From Chloroflexi bacterium bin125 (GTDB taxonomy: Bacteria > Chloroflexota > Dehalococcoidia > Bin125): a stretch of 64,000 nt of DNA. The notes beneath the pieces are model-generated. The model ran no database searches. It was given only the letters and a program-made list of their open reading frames with translations, and was not told the DNA's origin. The stretch is taken from contig MPNM01000006.1 of NCBI GenBank assembly GCA_002239025.1, positions 1-64,000 of the forward strand, read 5' to 3'. Both the position numbers and the translations under genes were made by a program. Of the stretch, positions 32,927 through 41,534 are shown one piece after another (positions within the stretch are counted from its first letter, which is position 1; every line of letters starts with the position of its first letter).

Positions 32927-34126
32927 TTAGCCCCCGCCGCCGGCTGCTGCGGCTGCGGCGAGGCCTTCGGGCATGACCTCGGGGATGTCGATGTTGTAGA
33001 GCTTGGCCGAGTTCTCCCAGAGAATCTTGCGGCGCACTTCTTCGCTCTGACCCTCGAGGCCGTCCTCGATTGTCTCCTGCACATTGCCGTAGAGGCAGGT
33101 CGGATGCGGGAAGTCGGTCTCGAAGAGGATGTTGTCTTCGCCGATGTCCTCGATCAGTTTGCGCGGTGCGATCTTCTCGAACCAGTAGCAGGCGTAGACC
33201 TGCCGGCGGAAGTAGTCCGACGGCATCATCTCGAACTCGGGTCGGGCCTTGCGAATGTCGGCGGCGAGGAAGTGGTAGTCGCAGCTCTCGAGGCAGAACG
33301 GTACCCAGCCGATGCCGGATTCGACCGAGATGAACTTCAGCTCGGGGAATCGCGGCAGGACACCGGAGAGCAACAGGTCAGTCATCTGCAGGCCGTTGGC
33401 CATGAAGAGGACGGTCGAGGTGCGCGCGTAGGTGACTTCCGGACCGTCAACCGCGAGTCGCTCCGGGGTGAAACCATCGGTGAAGTCGCCGGAGCCGATG
33501 TGGAAGGAAATCGGCAGGCCGGTGTCGGTGGCGACGTTCCAGAGGGGATCCCAGTGGTGGTCGCCGAGGAACGGCTGACCGTGCGACTGTGGGTCGCCGG
33601 TGAACAGGATCCCCCGCATGCCCTTCTGAGCGACGCGCTCAATTTCCTTGATCGACTCGTCGATGTCCCAGAAGGGAATCGAGGCGTTGGCGACGAAGCG
33701 TTCGGGCGCGACGGAGATCCAGTCAATCTGGAAGTCGTTCCAGGCGCGGACGCATTCGAGCATGAGCTCAGGGTCCTTGAGCGAGAGGAACCGCTGCGAG
33801 GCAAAGCCGGCAACGTTCGGATAGAGCACCTGCGCGTAGACGCCGGTCTCATCCATCAGCTTGAGTCGCTCGTGGACATCAAACGAGGCAGGGTGGGCTT
33901 CTTCGTAGGTCGGAGGCGAACTGGGGAACTTGCCCTTCCAACCGGCAAAGACGCCGGAGGGCGCGGCCGCCACTTTCTCGTCACCAACGAACCAGGAGTT
34001 GATTCCCTTGTCGTCCTGCTTGACGTGCAACACCATGTCGCCCCACTTGGAGGAGACGCGAGAGGTCCAGAGGTCGGCAGGTTCGGTGATATGGGTGTCG
34101 GCGTCGATAAATGTCTGGAACGCCAT
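32927..34126 (-). CDS. Amidohydrolase (ACMSD-like metal-dependent TIM barrel)
   Basis: This 399-residue protein begins 'FIDADTHITEPADLW', the D-x-D-x-H metal-binding strand of the amidohydrolase_2 family, followed by 'VLYPNVAGFASQRFLSLKDPE', 'LPISFHIGSGDFTDG' and 'NILFETDFPHPTCLYGNV' with the catalytic Asp. Relatives include aminocarboxymuconate semialdehyde decarboxylase and gamma-resorcylate decarboxylase, so decarboxylation or hydrolysis of a ring-derived acid is likely. It ends in an Ala/Gly-rich tail. Confidence 0.9.
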   Translation of the reverse strand: MAFQTFIDADTHITEPADLWTSRVSSKWGDMVLHVKQDDKGINSWFVGDEKVAAAPSGVFAGWKGKFPSSPPTYEEAHPASFDVHERLKLMDETGVYAQVLYPNVAGFASQRFLSLKDPELMLECVRAWNDFQIDWISVAPERFVANASIPFWDIDESIKEIERVAQKGMRGILFTGDPQSHGQPFLGDHHWDPLWNVATDTGLPISFHIGSGDFTDGFTPERLAVDGPEVTYARTSTVLFMANGLQMTDLLLSGVLPRFPELKFISVESGIGWVPFCLESCDYHFLAADIRKARPEFEMMPSDYFRRQVYACYWFEKIAPRKLIEDIGEDNILFETDFPHPTCLYGNVQETIEDGLEGQSEEVRRKILWENSAKLYNIDIPEVMPEGLAAAAAAGGGG

Positions 34127-34227
34127 GCGAACTCCTTCAGATCAGGTCACGGATGCAGATTGTGAACATTGTAACGGGGGAAACACTGCCACGTCCGCAC
34201 GACTGGCGTGGTCTGTACCGCCGACGA

Positions 34228-34494
34228 TTACGAATCGCGGCTATCGAGAACCTGATCGAGTTTGGCGTCGATGCTGTCAGTTCTGGCCAAGATGGCGGCG
34301 AGTGCAACTTCCACCCGATCCAATCGGCTGAGGCCGTCATCGAGTGCGGCTTCCACGCGATCCAATCGGCTGAGGCCGTCATCGCCGTGACCAAGCTCTT
34401 CAAGAAGCCACTTCAAGTCGCCGCGCACTTCGTGCAACGTTTGCTCGATCAGTTCGTGCTGGCGTTCATGTGGAATCTGCCTGGCAGTCGTCAT
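34228..34494 (-). CDS. Small coiled-coil protein with internal 14-residue repeat
   Basis: This 88-residue protein is acidic and Leu-heptad-like. It carries two consecutive copies of a 14-residue unit containing 'GLSRLDRVE', followed by 'ALAAILARTDSIDAKLDQVL'. A coiled coil is likely. No homologous family is recognised. It is probably real because the repeat keeps the reading frame and coiled-coil phase. Confidence 0.5.
   Translation of the reverse strand: MTTARQIPHERQHELIEQTLHEVRGDLKWLLEELGHGDDGLSRLDRVEAALDDGLSRLDRVEVALAAILARTDSIDAKLDQVLDSRDS
34302..34385. repeat. Tandem 42-bp duplication inside the small coiled-coil gene
   Basis: Two adjacent 42-base units with few mismatches (shared core ATCCAATCGGCTGAGG), equal to 14 codons, so the frame is kept. 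Confidence 0.75.
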
Positions 34495-34572
34495 TCAGAC
34501 TCTCCGAAAGCGTCGCGCTGGCCCGTTGTCCAGGCTCTGTGGAATGGGAGTGTATCGAGGATTGTACAGGTC

Positions 34573-34591
34573 TACCTCAGCCTCTGAGGTA
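34573..34591. terminator. Hairpin downstream of rseP
   Basis: TACCTCAG, 3 bases, CTGAGGTA: a perfect 8-bp stem a few bases after the rseP stop. It lacks a T-run on the minus strand, so terminator function is tentative. Confidence 0.4.
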
Positions 34592-34598
34592 CTTCTTC

Positions 34599-36308
34599 CT
34601 AAGGAATCACCGGTTCGCCTGAGACGGCCTTGATGATGTCGAAGTAGCTGATCACGACGATGAACACCAACAAGGCCGCGAAGCCCGCCATGTGGACCAG
34701 GCCCTCGCGCTCGGGACTGATTTTCTTGCCGCGACGCGCGATTTCTATGAGGACGAACATGATCCGGCCGCCGTCGAGCATTGGCAGCGGAAGGATGTTG
34801 ATGATGGCCAGGTTGAGCGATATCAGCGCGGCCAGCTCGATCAACCGTGACCAGCCGGCCCGATCGACGACTTCGCCGGTGACTCGCGCAATGCCCACTG
34901 GTCCCGACAGTTCGATCGGCTCGCCGCCGGCAATCCACGAGCGGATGCGGTTGCGGACGAGGACGAAGGTATCGCGGGTCTGAGTCCATCCGGCAGCGAT
35001 CGACTCGCCGACCGACGGGCTCTCGCGGGCGACGACGAATGAGGCATTGGCGATGCTGATGCCTGTCGCTCCTTGCGGGACCTCGATCACAATGCCGGGC
35101 GGAGGATGGAGAGGGTCAATCTCGAGGGCGCGGTAGACCGCAGCCATTCGCACAGCCTCTTCGATCGCGATGCTGAGCATCGTGTCGCCCTCTTTGGTGA
35201 CGTAAGTGAAGCCACCGGGCAGGTCCAGCTCCAGGCCCTCGTTGAGTTCTTCTGTCTCGATCCCCCAACCCGCAATCACGGAGGAAGGTGTGACACCCAA
35301 CTCGTCTGCGATGTCGATCACTGAATCACCAGGTTGGACGATGTGCACCAGCGGCTCTGGTGCGAGCCTGGCATGCACGTTGACTTCGAAGCGCTCCGGC
35401 TCCTGTGATGCGCGGCTGGAGGTGATCGATCCCGCGACAGGCCGCTCGATTCCAACGACAAGCGTCTCGCCGAGGTTGAGCTGGATCGCGCGCGCGAGTT
35501 CCTGCGCATTGCGAATGGGTTCACCATCGATCGCGACGATACGGTCGCCGGCGCGAATACCCGCCTGATGCGCCGGCGCATGTTCGATCGTGCTGGTGAC
35601 CACGGCCGGTCCGGCAGAGACGTTGTCGGGGATCAATGCGCCCACGGCGAACAGAATCAGCGGCAAGACGGCGTTGACTCCAGCTCCTGCGGCGAGGATT
35701 CCGATTCGAGTGAGGCGTGACTTGGCCCCGAGCGATCGTGGGTCGATGCCGACGGTCAGGCCAAGAATCGACGCTTCGCCGTTGTCGTCGAGCAGCGACT
35801 TGCGTTGTTCTTCGGTTGTCTTGTAGTTGTCGCGCGGCGGCGCATCGATGTCGTCGTCGCGCGGTGTGAGGCTGAAATTCCAGGAGGTCTTGCGTCCGTC
35901 GTCCTCGGTGTGGTCGTAAGCGATTTCCAGTTTGGGCTCGCCGAAGTTGCGCAGCACCTGGTCGAGGAATTGGTCGGGACTGACCACGCGCTTGCCATTG
36001 ACCTTGAGGATGCGGTCGCCGGCGACGAAGTGCTCAGAGAATCGGCTTTTCGGATCGACCCTGGTGATCAGGAGGCCTGAGGCTTCCTCACCCGTGAGCC
36101 GGACAAATCCGCCGATCGGCAGCCAGTTGAACGAGTACAAGGTCTCGCCAAACTGCCATCCTTTGCCTATTCGCGGAGGCAACCCAACGCCGAACTCCTC
36201 GACCCGAACTCCGGCCAGTTTGGCAGCGACAAAGTGTCCCAACTCATGCAGAACCACGAGCCCCAGCAGGACGCCAATGAAGGGAAGAACCGTATCGATC
36301 AGGACCAT
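34599..36308 (-). CDS. rseP: RseP-type site-2 protease with extra PDZ and tandem LysM domains
   Basis: The zinc site 'HELGH' is at residues 21-25 in the first helix and 'MLDGGR' at 510-515 in the last part, the two catalytic motifs of intramembrane site-2 proteases that cut anti-sigma factors. The length is 569 residues, against about 350-450 normally. A PDZ-like domain (about 76-150) lies before the second helix ('ILAAGAGVNAVLPLILF'), a second PDZ at about 232-315, and two LysM-like repeats at about 321-364 ('IVQPGDSVIDIADELGV') and 367-411 ('VTKEGDTMLSIA'). It is the last gene of the rpsB-to-dxr block. Confidence 0.9.
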   Translation of the reverse strand: MVLIDTVLPFIGVLLGLVVLHELGHFVAAKLAGVRVEEFGVGLPPRIGKGWQFGETLYSFNWLPIGGFVRLTGEEASGLLITRVDPKSRFSEHFVAGDRILKVNGKRVVSPDQFLDQVLRNFGEPKLEIAYDHTEDDGRKTSWNFSLTPRDDDIDAPPRDNYKTTEEQRKSLLDDNGEASILGLTVGIDPRSLGAKSRLTRIGILAAGAGVNAVLPLILFAVGALIPDNVSAGPAVVTSTIEHAPAHQAGIRAGDRIVAIDGEPIRNAQELARAIQLNLGETLVVGIERPVAGSITSSRASQEPERFEVNVHARLAPEPLVHIVQPGDSVIDIADELGVTPSSVIAGWGIETEELNEGLELDLPGGFTYVTKEGDTMLSIAIEEAVRMAAVYRALEIDPLHPPPGIVIEVPQGATGISIANASFVVARESPSVGESIAAGWTQTRDTFVLVRNRIRSWIAGGEPIELSGPVGIARVTGEVVDRAGWSRLIELAALISLNLAIINILPLPMLDGGRIMFVLIEIARRGKKISPEREGLVHMAGFAALLVFIVVISYFDIIKAVSGEPVIP

Positions 36309-36433
36309 GCGCTCAGCGTACTAGTGGATCGAGGATGTCGATTGGTTGTGGGAATGATGGTTGTTCTGCAGTGAGAACGGAAATGACAGGCGGCTTGATC
36401 TCTGTCTTGGGTAACAAGCTGCTTCTCTCACCT

Positions 36434-36467
36434 CCGTCATTCCCGCGACGGAGTGCGGGTATGACGA
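36434..36467. repeat. Palindromic repeat, family C, single half
   Basis: CGTCATTCCCGCG...TGCGGGTATGACG between rseP and dxr, in the 200-base gap that otherwise shows no gene. Confidence 0.65.
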
Positions 36468-36509
36468 ATCCAATGGAGTGACGTCTGGAGCGAGCAACAG
36501 CCAAGAGCA

Positions 36510-37673
36510 TCACACCGCCGCGGCGATTCTCCCGGTGGTGAATCCACGAGCCCACGAGTCGGCGGCGTCGATGGCTTCGATGTCGGGATTCATTGTGCTT
36601 CGATGGGCGTCCATAGTCTGGTTGACGTAGTCGGCGATTTCGGTGAAGGCGATTCTTCGCTCCAGGAATGCCTCGACGGCGATCTCGTCCGCGGCTGCCA
36701 TTGCAGCGGGATAGGTTCCGCCCGCTCGACCGGCCTGTTGGGCGAGCTTCAGGCAGGGATAGCGATCGAGGTCTGGGCGCGAGAAACTGAGCGTGCCGAC
36801 TGAGGCGAGGTCAAGCGGCTCGACAGTCGGTTCCAGCCGTTGCGGATAGGAAAGCGCCAGTTGGATGGGGAGTTTCATGTCGGGATAGCCGAGCTGCGCC
36901 TTGACTGATCCGTCTCCGAATTCGACGAGCGAATGCACGATGGACTCTGCGTGTTGGACGATTTCGACACGCTCGTAGGGCACATCGAATAGCCATTTGG
37001 CCTCGATCGTTTCCATGCCTTTGTTCATCAGCGTGGCGCTGTCAATGGTGATCTTGTCGCCCATATTCCAGGTTGGATGATTGAGCGCCTGCTCGGGCGT
37101 GACATCGGCGAGCTCGTCGGCGGGCAGATGACGCAGCGCTCCGCCCGACGCGGTCAACAGGATGCGGCGGATTTCGTGGCCCTCCTCGCCCCACAAACAC
37201 TGCCAGATGGCTGAGTGCTCGGAGTCGACTGGTCGTAGCTGCCCACCGCCACGATCGACGGCGTCGCGGACGAGCTGTCCGGCCATCACGACGACTTCCT
37301 TGTTGGCCAGGGCGACTGCGCCGCCGCGTTCCAGCGATGTCAGAGTCGGCTCCAGTCCGGCGCGACCGGCCGTGCCAACGACGAGGACGTCCCCATCTGG
37401 ATCTGCAGCCATGTTGTCCATTGGCGTGACGGTCGCGCCGCTATCGGACGCGATCCGGGTCAGACGTTCATTGTCTTCGGTGGCAGCCCAGACATACGCA
37501 GGGTGAAACTCGTGAGCCTGCGCCTCAAGCGCATCGAGATTGCGGCCGGCGGCGAGTCCCAGGACATTGAACCGTCCGGGCATGGCACGGACGACATCCA
37601 GCGTCTGCCGGCCGATGCTGCCGGTCGAGCCCAGCAGGACAAGATTGATCGGTTGCTCGTTAGTGCCGTTCAT
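36510..37673 (-). CDS. dxr: 1-deoxy-D-xylulose 5-phosphate reductoisomerase
   Basis: This enzyme converts DXP to methylerythritol 4-phosphate with NADPH in the non-mevalonate isoprenoid pathway. It shows 'LVLLGSTGSIGRQTLDVVR' (NADPH binding), 'ALANKEVVVMAGQLV', 'PVDSEHSAIWQCL', 'LTASGGALRHLP' and 'WNMGDKITIDSATLMNKG', all diagnostic. The start at 37673 gives a four-base ATGA overlap with cdsA; an ATG three codons earlier is possible. Adjacent uppS and cdsA use isoprenoid and lipid precursors, a common gene order. Confidence 0.96.
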   Translation of the reverse strand: MNGTNEQPINLVLLGSTGSIGRQTLDVVRAMPGRFNVLGLAAGRNLDALEAQAHEFHPAYVWAATEDNERLTRIASDSGATVTPMDNMAADPDGDVLVVGTAGRAGLEPTLTSLERGGAVALANKEVVVMAGQLVRDAVDRGGGQLRPVDSEHSAIWQCLWGEEGHEIRRILLTASGGALRHLPADELADVTPEQALNHPTWNMGDKITIDSATLMNKGMETIEAKWLFDVPYERVEIVQHAESIVHSLVEFGDGSVKAQLGYPDMKLPIQLALSYPQRLEPTVEPLDLASVGTLSFSRPDLDRYPCLKLAQQAGRAGGTYPAAMAAADEIAVEAFLERRIAFTEIADYVNQTMDAHRSTMNPDIEAIDAADSWARGFTTGRIAAAV

Positions 37674-38668
37674 GTTGTCCATTGCAAGAAGAAGAATACG
37701 ACGGGCAATCCGAAGAGGAGCGAATCGAGTCGGTCGAGCACGCCACCGTGTCCGGGAATGAGGTTGGAGGAGTCCTTGACATCCATCGCTCGCTTGAACA
37801 GGGACTCTGCCAGGTCGCCGATCTGACTGGCAACTGGCAAGATGACGGCGAGTATCACAAGCGGCCAGATCTCGGCGTCGAGATTAAGGATCTGGTCGAG
37901 CGCAATCGTTGCACCGAATCCGCCAAGCCAACCGAAGATTGCGCCTTCGAGGGTTTTGTTGGGCGAGACCGAGGGAGCGAGTTGGCGCCGACCAAGGAGG
38001 CGACCGCCGGCGTAGGCAGCGGCGTCGGTTGACATGATTGCGAGCACCGCCAGGAGCATCCAGTCGGTTCCCTGCTCGGAACCGCGAACTGCAATGAACG
38101 TCGCGCCGGGAATGGCGAGATAGGCGGTCGCCGCGAGCATCGCCAGTCCTCGGTTGAGGATTGGTTGCAGTTGTTCGGCGCGTGGTTGTTCGACAGTACG
38201 GACGGCGACGATGGTCGTCACTGAGGCAATGCCAAGCACTATTGCCAGGATGGGCCAATACAGCGGTATGTCGGCGTCCGCTGCGACCACGCCGATGATG
38301 GCACCGGTTGCAGCGACAGCGACAAGGAACAGCGCGCTGCGAATCTCGAGCTTGACGATGACCGCAATCTCGCCGAGCGCAATGACCAGACTGAGCGCCA
38401 TCAATGCGGCAAACAGGGGTCCGCCGATCAAGATGGCCGCAATGATGATGGGCATCCCGATGGCAGCGCTGATAAGCCTTGCCACAAGGCCTGACGACCT
38501 CCGGGCCAGCAGTCTGGTCGATGTCATTATTCCGATCAACGCCGTGAGAGGAATGAGCAATACCGAGAGCGGCAGCATAACTAAGTCGGTGGCGAAGTCC
38601 CCGAGCAGGCGCCGACCAGGGCCCATCGACCATATTGTTTGACGCGAACGGGACGACTTACTCGGCAT
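37670..38668 (-). CDS. cdsA: Phosphatidate cytidylyltransferase
   Basis: CdsA makes CDP-diacylglycerol from phosphatidate and CTP at the membrane. The 332-residue protein has about eight helices and the C-terminal signature 'KRAMDVKDSSNLIPGHGGVLDRLDSLLF', recognisable by Lys-Asp-x6-Pro-Gly-His-Gly-Gly-x-Leu-Asp-Arg. The N-terminus overlaps uppS by 11 bases and the stop overlaps dxr by four, so it is translationally coupled on both sides. An internal Met at residue 15 is an alternative start. Confidence 0.94.
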   Translation of the reverse strand: MPSKSSRSRQTIWSMGPGRRLLGDFATDLVMLPLSVLLIPLTALIGIMTSTRLLARRSSGLVARLISAAIGMPIIIAAILIGGPLFAALMALSLVIALGEIAVIVKLEIRSALFLVAVAATGAIIGVVAADADIPLYWPILAIVLGIASVTTIVAVRTVEQPRAEQLQPILNRGLAMLAATAYLAIPGATFIAVRGSEQGTDWMLLAVLAIMSTDAAAYAGGRLLGRRQLAPSVSPNKTLEGAIFGWLGGFGATIALDQILNLDAEIWPLVILAVILPVASQIGDLAESLFKRAMDVKDSSNLIPGHGGVLDRLDSLLFGLPVVFFFLQWTT

Positions 38669-39458
38669 GGGCGGGGCGTCCGCCGAAGTTTCTGGTTCGA
38701 TTCGCGTACTCGGCCAGGGCCTGATCGACGTCTCGCTCGCCGAAGTCCGGCCAGTAGGTGTCGGAGAAGACGTACTCCGCGTAGGCGGCTTGCCAGAGCA
38801 GGAAGTTGGAGATGCGCTGATCTCCGCCGGTGCGAATGATCAAGTCTGGATCGGGCAGCTCGCAGGTATAGAGGTAATCAGAGATCGTTCGCTCTGTGAT
38901 GTCGTCGCTGGGCACGCCGTCTGCGACCATGCGGCGGACTGCATCCACGAGCTCCGCGCGTGCACCGTAGTTGAACGCCACGCAGACGGTCATCCGGTTG
39001 TTGTGCTGCGTCAGCTCGATTGCAGCGTCGATCTTGCGCCGCAACGAGGCGTTGAGCGCGTCGATCTGTCCGATGTACCGCAGCTTGACTCCCGCCTCAT
39101 GCAGCGGCTTGACCTCGCGGTCGATAGTCGAAGAAAGGATACGCATCAGTCCGCGCACTTCCGGTCGCGGGCGTTTCCAGTTCTCTGTAGAGAATGCGAA
39201 CAGCGTCAGACAGCGGACGCCGCGCTCGGCGAAGGATTCAATTGCGGCGCGAATGTTCTCGGTGCCCGCGCGATGACCATCAGTCGGGCGCAACCCACGT
39301 TGGGCCGCCCAGCGTCCATTGCCATCCATGATCACCGCGACGTGCTCGGGGATTTGAGCCTCGGTCAGGCTCTCGGCGACATGGACGCCATTTATGGCAG
39401 GTGCGATGACGGCGTGGCTGGCTGGCAGAGTGATGGTGGAACCGGATCGGTTTGACAC
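38658..39458 (-). CDS. uppS: Isoprenyl transferase (undecaprenyl diphosphate synthase family)
   Basis: This cis-prenyltransferase extends FPP to the lipid carrier for cell-wall synthesis. It has 'HVAVIMDGNGRWAAQRGL' with the catalytic Asp, 'GHRAGTENIRAAIESFAERG', 'LTLFAFSTENWKRP', 'NYGARAELVDAVR' and 'DLIIRTGGDQRISNFLLWQ'. The 266-residue protein has about 40 extra N-terminal residues before the core. It lies 3 bases after frr, in a tight operon. Confidence 0.95.
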   Translation of the reverse strand: MSNRSGSTITLPASHAVIAPAINGVHVAESLTEAQIPEHVAVIMDGNGRWAAQRGLRPTDGHRAGTENIRAAIESFAERGVRCLTLFAFSTENWKRPRPEVRGLMRILSSTIDREVKPLHEAGVKLRYIGQIDALNASLRRKIDAAIELTQHNNRMTVCVAFNYGARAELVDAVRRMVADGVPSDDITERTISDYLYTCELPDPDLIIRTGGDQRISNFLLWQAAYAEYVFSDTYWPDFGERDVDQALAEYANRTRNFGGRPAHAE

Positions 39459-39461
39459 GTA

Positions 39462-40034
39462 CTAGACCTCGAGGAGCTCTTGCTCCTTCTGACTGCCCGC
39501 AGCATCAACTTTAGCGATGAACTGGCTGGTCAGAGTGTCGAGTTGAGTTTCTGCTCGGCGTTCCTCATCTTGCGACAGATCGCCGTCCCGTTGCATATGG
39601 CGCAGGTCGTCGTGAATATGCCGTCGCACGTTGCGGATCGCGACGCGCGCTGTCTCGGACTTCTGGTGTACGACCTTGACCAGGTCGCGGCGGCGCTCCT
39701 CCGTCAGCTCAGGCAACGCGAGCCGGATCAGGATGCCGTCGGACTGCGGATTGATGCCGATATCGGATGTTTGGATGGCCTTCGTAATCGGGTCGAAGGC
39801 GTTCTTGTCCCATGGCTGAATCGCGATCAGGCGGGCCTCCGGCGTAGAGATCGTGGCGAGCTGGTTCAGCGCCATCGTCGTGCCGTAGTAGTCGATTCGC
39901 ATCTGGTCGACCAGCGACGTATGTGCACGGCCGGTGCGCACGGCCATCAGGTCGCGCTCCAGCGCGCTGAGCGCGCCGGTCATACGGGAGTTTGCGTCGT
40001 CGAATGCCAGGTCGAGGAGCTCGTTGTCGGACAT
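39462..40034 (-). CDS. frr: Ribosome recycling factor
   Basis: The 190-residue protein has 'LERDLMAVRTGRAHTSLVDQ', 'YYGTTMALNQLATISTPEAR', 'IQPWDKNAFDPITKAIQTS' (patterned), 'LPELTEERRRDLVKVVHQ' and the C-terminal long helix, as in all RRFs, which split the 70S ribosome with EF-G after termination. The ATG at 40034 is selected because AGGAG precedes it by 7 bases; a longer frame adds 12 atypical residues. Confidence 0.96.
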   Translation of the reverse strand: MSDNELLDLAFDDANSRMTGALSALERDLMAVRTGRAHTSLVDQMRIDYYGTTMALNQLATISTPEARLIAIQPWDKNAFDPITKAIQTSDIGINPQSDGILIRLALPELTEERRRDLVKVVHQKSETARVAIRNVRRHIHDDLRHMQRDGDLSQDEERRAETQLDTLTSQFIAKVDAAGSQKEQELLEV

Positions 40035-40066
40035 GTCGCGCTCCTGTGGAAACTTCGGCGCTGTGA

Positions 40067-40825
40067 TCAATCAGCCAGGACGGTGATTCCATGATCGACG
40101 CGCGTGCCGGCCAGATCAAGGTCAGGGCCGTCGATCACAGTGCTCACGATAGCGTTAGCCGCCTCGATGTTGAACACCACGATCGGCAGCGAATGCTCTT
40201 CGCAAAGCGCGAGCGCCGAGGCGTCCATCAAGACCCCAAGATTTTGCTGCAGCGCCTCGCGATAGTTGAGTCGGGCGTAGCGCTTGGCGTCGGAATGCAG
40301 GGCCGGATCGGCGGTGTAAACGCCGTCGGTGCCGTGCTTGCCCATCAGAAGTTCGTCGGCGTCGAGTTCAATCCCCCGAAGCGCGGCTGCAGTGTCGGTG
40401 GTGACATACGGATTGCCGGTTCCGCCGACGCAAAGCACGATGCGCCCTTTCTCCAGGTGACGAAGCGCTCGGCGGCGGATGAAGATTTCCGCAACCTGCC
40501 GAACCTGGAGCGCCGACATCGTGCGTACTTCTGCGCCGGCCGATTCGATCGCATCTTGTAAGGCGAGCCCGTTGATCACGGTTGCAAGCATCCCGGCGTA
40601 GTGAGCCGTCGCCTCGGCCATACCTAACTGGCTGGCGAGCCTGCCACGAAACAAGTTGCCGCCGCCGACCACGACGCCGATCTCGACGCCGCGATTGCGG
40701 CATTCGACGATCTGCCGGGCGATCTCGTTGAGGGCGGCAGAGTCGATTCCGGACTCGCGCTGCCCTTGCAGCGATTCACCAGAGACCTTGAGAACGACTC
40801 GACGCTTGGCGGGCTGGTCGCTCAC
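40067..40825 (-). CDS. pyrH: UMP kinase
   Basis: This 252-residue amino-acid-kinase-fold enzyme phosphorylates UMP to UDP. Signatures are 'RVVLKVSGESLQGQRESGID', 'IGVVVGGGNLFRG', 'GMLATVINGLALQDAIE', 'GTGNPYVTTDTAAALRG' and 'KHGTDGVYTADP'. Its place between tsf and frr is the standard bacterial arrangement. Confidence 0.96.
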   Translation of the reverse strand: MSDQPAKRRVVLKVSGESLQGQRESGIDSAALNEIARQIVECRNRGVEIGVVVGGGNLFRGRLASQLGMAEATAHYAGMLATVINGLALQDAIESAGAEVRTMSALQVRQVAEIFIRRRALRHLEKGRIVLCVGGTGNPYVTTDTAAALRGIELDADELLMGKHGTDGVYTADPALHSDAKRYARLNYREALQQNLGVLMDASALALCEEHSLPIVVFNIEAANAIVSTVIDGPDLDLAGTRVDHGITVLAD

Positions 40826-40897
40826 TAGTCGCCCTTCTTCATCTCACTTGGCGTGCTGTGGCGCCGCCATTTGTGACCGAATGGTGTGGGACAGGAT

Positions 40898-40940
40898 CCC
40901 CCTCTGCCTTCGGCATCTCCCCCGCAAGGGGGGAGAAGGG
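40898..40940. repeat. Palindromic repeat, family A, right half only
   Basis: CCCCCTCTGCCTTCGGCATC then CTCCCCCGCAAGGGGGGAG, matching the right end of the full element at 8.3-8.5 kb. It is embedded in the tsf-pyrH gap of the operon. Confidence 0.7.
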
Positions 40941-40956
40941 CAATCGCGGAGCCTGC

Positions 40957-41451
40957 TTACTCCCCCATCTCGTAGCGGGTGAAGCGGGCCACTTCGATTT
41001 TCTCGCCGATGGAGGCGATCACGTCGTTGATGCGGTCGGCGATGGTCTGCGAGCCGTCTTTGATGAACTCCTGGTCGAGCAGCGCTACGGCCCCTTCGTC
41101 GGCATCGTCGGGCATGTTGTCGGCGCTGACTGAGGCCGGGTTCATCGAGGCCACCTGCATCGCGATGTCGTGCGCCAGCTCCTCGAACTGTGGAGTCTTG
41201 GCGACGAAGTCAGTCTCGCAGCGCAGGTCAACGAGCACACCAATCCGACCGCCGTGGATGTAGCTGTGGATCAGACCCTGACCAGCAGTTCGGTCGGCAC
41301 GCTTGTTGGCGGTAGCGATGCCTTTCTCACGCAGGAGCAGGCGTGCGCGTTCGATGTCGCCATCGGACTCGGTCAGGGCCTGGCGACAGTCCATGACGCC
41401 GGCGCCGGTCTCGGCGCGAAGCTCCTTGATTTGATCAATCGTTACGGGCAC
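40957..41451 (-). CDS. tsf: Elongation factor Ts, short form
   Basis: EF-Ts recycles EF-Tu by GDP exchange. 'IKELRAETGAGVMDCRQALTESDGD' (TGAGxMDC pattern), 'LREKGIATANKRADRTAGQG', 'LVDLRCETDFVAKTPQFEEL' and 'IAMQVASMNP' identify it. It has 164 residues and lacks the long second half of the E. coli protein; such short forms occur in Chloroflexota, cyanobacteria and Thermus. The gap before pyrH contains a repeat element. Confidence 0.95.
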   Translation of the reverse strand: MPVTIDQIKELRAETGAGVMDCRQALTESDGDIERARLLLREKGIATANKRADRTAGQGLIHSYIHGGRIGVLVDLRCETDFVAKTPQFEELAHDIAMQVASMNPASVSADNMPDDADEGAVALLDQEFIKDGSQTIADRINDVIASIGEKIEVARFTRYEMGE

Positions 41452-41534
41452 GTTGGTGGCTCCTCTGGTCGTTGGTTGGGCTTAATCTTGGACAGCCACT
41501 GAGTATGCAAGTGGCGTGATGTGTGTCTTGCGAC

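Noticed and set aside
32897-34165. Long plus-strand open frame (422 codons) over the amidohydrolase
   Set aside because: It is antisense to a well-supported enzyme, has no domain, and arises from G+C-biased codons.
34302-34385. CRISPR-like direct repeats
   Set aside because: Only two adjacent units without spacers, inside a coding frame.
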